Shown here piece after piece: positions 62,021-64,000 of a stretch of DNA of 64,000 bases. The position numbers and the translations under genes were made by a program. How positions within the stretch are numbered: the first letter of the stretch is position 1; each line of letters starts with the position of its first letter. The notes under the pieces were generated by a model. That model had not been told where the DNA came from, ran no database searches, and saw only the letters and a program-made list of their open reading frames with translations. This DNA is from Plecoglossus altivelis (Eukaryota > Chordata > Actinopteri > Osmeriformes > Plecoglossidae), in contig BROE01000022.1 of NCBI GenBank assembly GCA_036571765.1, positions 8,649,575 through 8,713,574 on the forward strand. Reading direction: 5' to 3'.

Positions 62021-64000
62021 AGTGGTCCTGCCTGCCTGTCTGCCTGCCTACTGCCCTGACTGATGGAGTCACTCAAACCAGCAGATTAGTCAACTTCACA
62101 GGGGCCTTGACCTCCTCTCTAATGTGCCTGTAATGACCTTACAGAACCAGCGCCCACTCCTCCATACCGTAACCTCCTCGACTCTTCAGGCCTCATTTCT
62201 GGCCCTGCCTTTCACCTCACCCAAAGTAGTTGATGTTGGTATTTGCTATCTTGTTCAGCCAAGGAAAGTTCCAGTTTCTGAATCTTTCTCCAAAAGCAAA
62301 TCAGTCACCCCAGACATAGAATGTCTGTGATTCCCGTCCCGGAATGTCAGTCATTCCCGCCGCAGAATGTCATGGTATTCTTCAGATGCTGGAGGGAATG
62401 CTCTATGGTTTCTGAGCTGACTTGCTGACATCGCTTACTGATACACCCTGTATTACACAAACACAACCTCTAGCCGTAATGCCACTAATACCATTCTACA
62501 ATGCATGCTCACGCACGTGTACACCCAAGCACGTGTGCGAGTGCACACACACATACGCCAACACCAAGCTAGCTGGTTTAGGTAACTGGCTTTGCTGGCT
62601 TTTTGGTTGGCAAGATGACTGGTGACTGACTTAGAGCAACCTGATAGCAAATTTGCTGGGTAACTGACTGGCTAGCTGGCTGGACAGCTGACTTAATGAC
62701 TGTCCTGTTTTTTGATTGTGGGGTGAAGCCCAAGGCCCAGTCTTCCCTGTGTGCGTGAGAGAGAGCATGACTGGGAGTCTGGGAGACCTCTAAATGAGTC
62801 ATGAGGCTTTGAATTCCCCTTCTCTCTGCCTCTCCTTATCTTGGCTTCACCCCAGCAGTGTAGCTATTTACAGGCAGACAGCAAAGCATCTGTCTGGTTG
62901 TTAACCATTCAACGCTCCACCCCTCCATCCTGCCAGACAGCCACACAGCCAGACAGCCAGCCCGGAGATACGATGAAGCACCTGCATACTGACTCATGCA
63001 GATCTGCACTGGGGCCTGGCTAGCCATAGAATTACAACTGGCTGCCTGTTTGCAAAGAGCACCAGAGAAGATAGGTGTGGTAGTGCATGATGAGTTGTTG
63101 TGGTTTGCTGTGTTAGTGTGCTGAGTTTTGACATTGATGTTGTGTCATGCTGTGTTACATGTTGTACCGCTGCACCATTCAAGTCAATACGCCGAAGCAC
63201 ATTTGTTCATTAAATAGATTAAATAAATTACCTTTCTAGACAGAATGTGACTAATCCACATAGCCTGCTCCTTGGCCCCACCCAAACACAACATCTTACC
63301 TGTCATGACGTGGAATCCCAACATACTTTCCCAAGTACTGGGATCAGGATAGCCCAGAAGTGTTAGGAAAACACGTGAGGCATCTGAGTCTGTCGCTCAG
63401 AGATCTCCATTACTCAAGGATGATAATCCTGCAGGTCCGCTGGCACCAGACAGACACGCCTTGTGGGAGAGGAGAGGATGAGGAGATGGCTACTTCTGTA
63501 CGTTAGCTACCTTGCTCTTGTGCTCCTCTCTGGCGCAATCTAATCAGGGCACAGGCCTCTTAGGCCTTACCTCAGCTGATACACATGTGGTCAAGAGCTG
63601 GAAGTGGCAGAGATAATTAAGGATTTGCTCACGGCAAAATAACAATGACATCATACTGGTTGACAGTCACAATATTGTTGTAAGTGATATGCAGAGTTCT
63701 TGCACAAGAGAGACTGCAGTCTGGCTAAGGTCAAGAGGTCAATATAGTGAAGCTCTCGGACATACGAATATAGAGAGGTCAAGTCCAAGAGACAGTAATT
63801 AACCAGCATGTATAGTCATTTGCAAGTTGCGACTATCTCACCTGTTTATGTTTCAAGTTGCTGACCATGCTGACAGTGAAAGGAAGCATTCTGTGCACAC
63901 TATATTTGACTCAGTCCGTGCTGTGTACAGTATAGGAATACATATAAAGCAAAGTGTTTCACTCCTGCGAACCACATGATCCAGGCTTGTACTAATAAAT

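Larger units (their letters stand above)
59560..64000. other. Non-coding DNA at the right end of the window
   Basis: No gene recognised. A purine tract at 59755-59915 is followed by unique sequence, a pyrimidine-rich tract at 60590-60790, a short GC-rich patch with GCGGCCGC near 61328, an enhancer-like stretch at 61925-62020, CCTG/GGCT-type degenerate repeats near 62030-62060 and 62565-62695, and unique sequence to the end. In tetrapods the gene upstream of GLI2 is INHBB; no inhibin/activin-like frame is visible here, so if synteny holds it lies beyond 64 kb. Confidence 0.5.

Overview
The window looks like vertebrate, most probably teleost fish, nuclear DNA. It is almost entirely non-coding: no long open frames, many CA/GT microsatellites, purine/pyrimidine tracts and minisatellites, interspersed with unique AT-rich blocks that read like conserved developmental enhancers. 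There is no bacterial, viral or organellar gene organisation and no recognisable intact transposon.

One coding segment can be named. On the minus strand at 11068-11216 lies an exon with a strong 3' splice site, a 34-nt 5'UTR part, an ideal Kozak ATG, 38 codons and a 5' splice site. Its predicted peptide (start MDTSAQAASEKKECKG) resembles the N-terminus of GLI2, the zinc-finger effector of Hedgehog signalling. The rest of the gene would lie to the left of position 1, because no GLI2 exon 3-like peptide is visible in 1-11067. That stretch is therefore read as part of the intron after the first coding exon.

To the right of the exon (upstream on the minus strand), 11217-22136 is a candidate first intron. 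It ends at a good minus-strand donor (CAAG|GTAGGA) at the edge of a roughly 1-kb domain (22137-23100) where CpG is not depleted, a plausible gli2 promoter and first non-coding exon. A second CpG cluster lies at 32285-32615. From about 23.1 kb to the end I see no gene, only repeats and enhancer-like blocks (for example 38.04-38.50, 42.89-43.06, 44.86-45.28 and 58.83-59.56 kb). This would be the 5' regulatory flank of gli2.

The most unusual structures are: (1) a diverged tandem duplication (9961-10225 and 10495-10760) about 1 kb inside the gli2 intron, each copy keeping the same 9-bp-stem/4-nt-loop hairpin in the sense orientation; (2) a second diverged duplication with a period near 920 bp (48890-49500 and 49805-50435); (3) two perfect short hairpins (16-bp stem at 2725-2760, 15-bp stem at 46078-46110); and (4) the CpG-preserving domain at 22.1-23.1 kb. 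All conservation statements are inference from sequence appearance; no alignment could be run.
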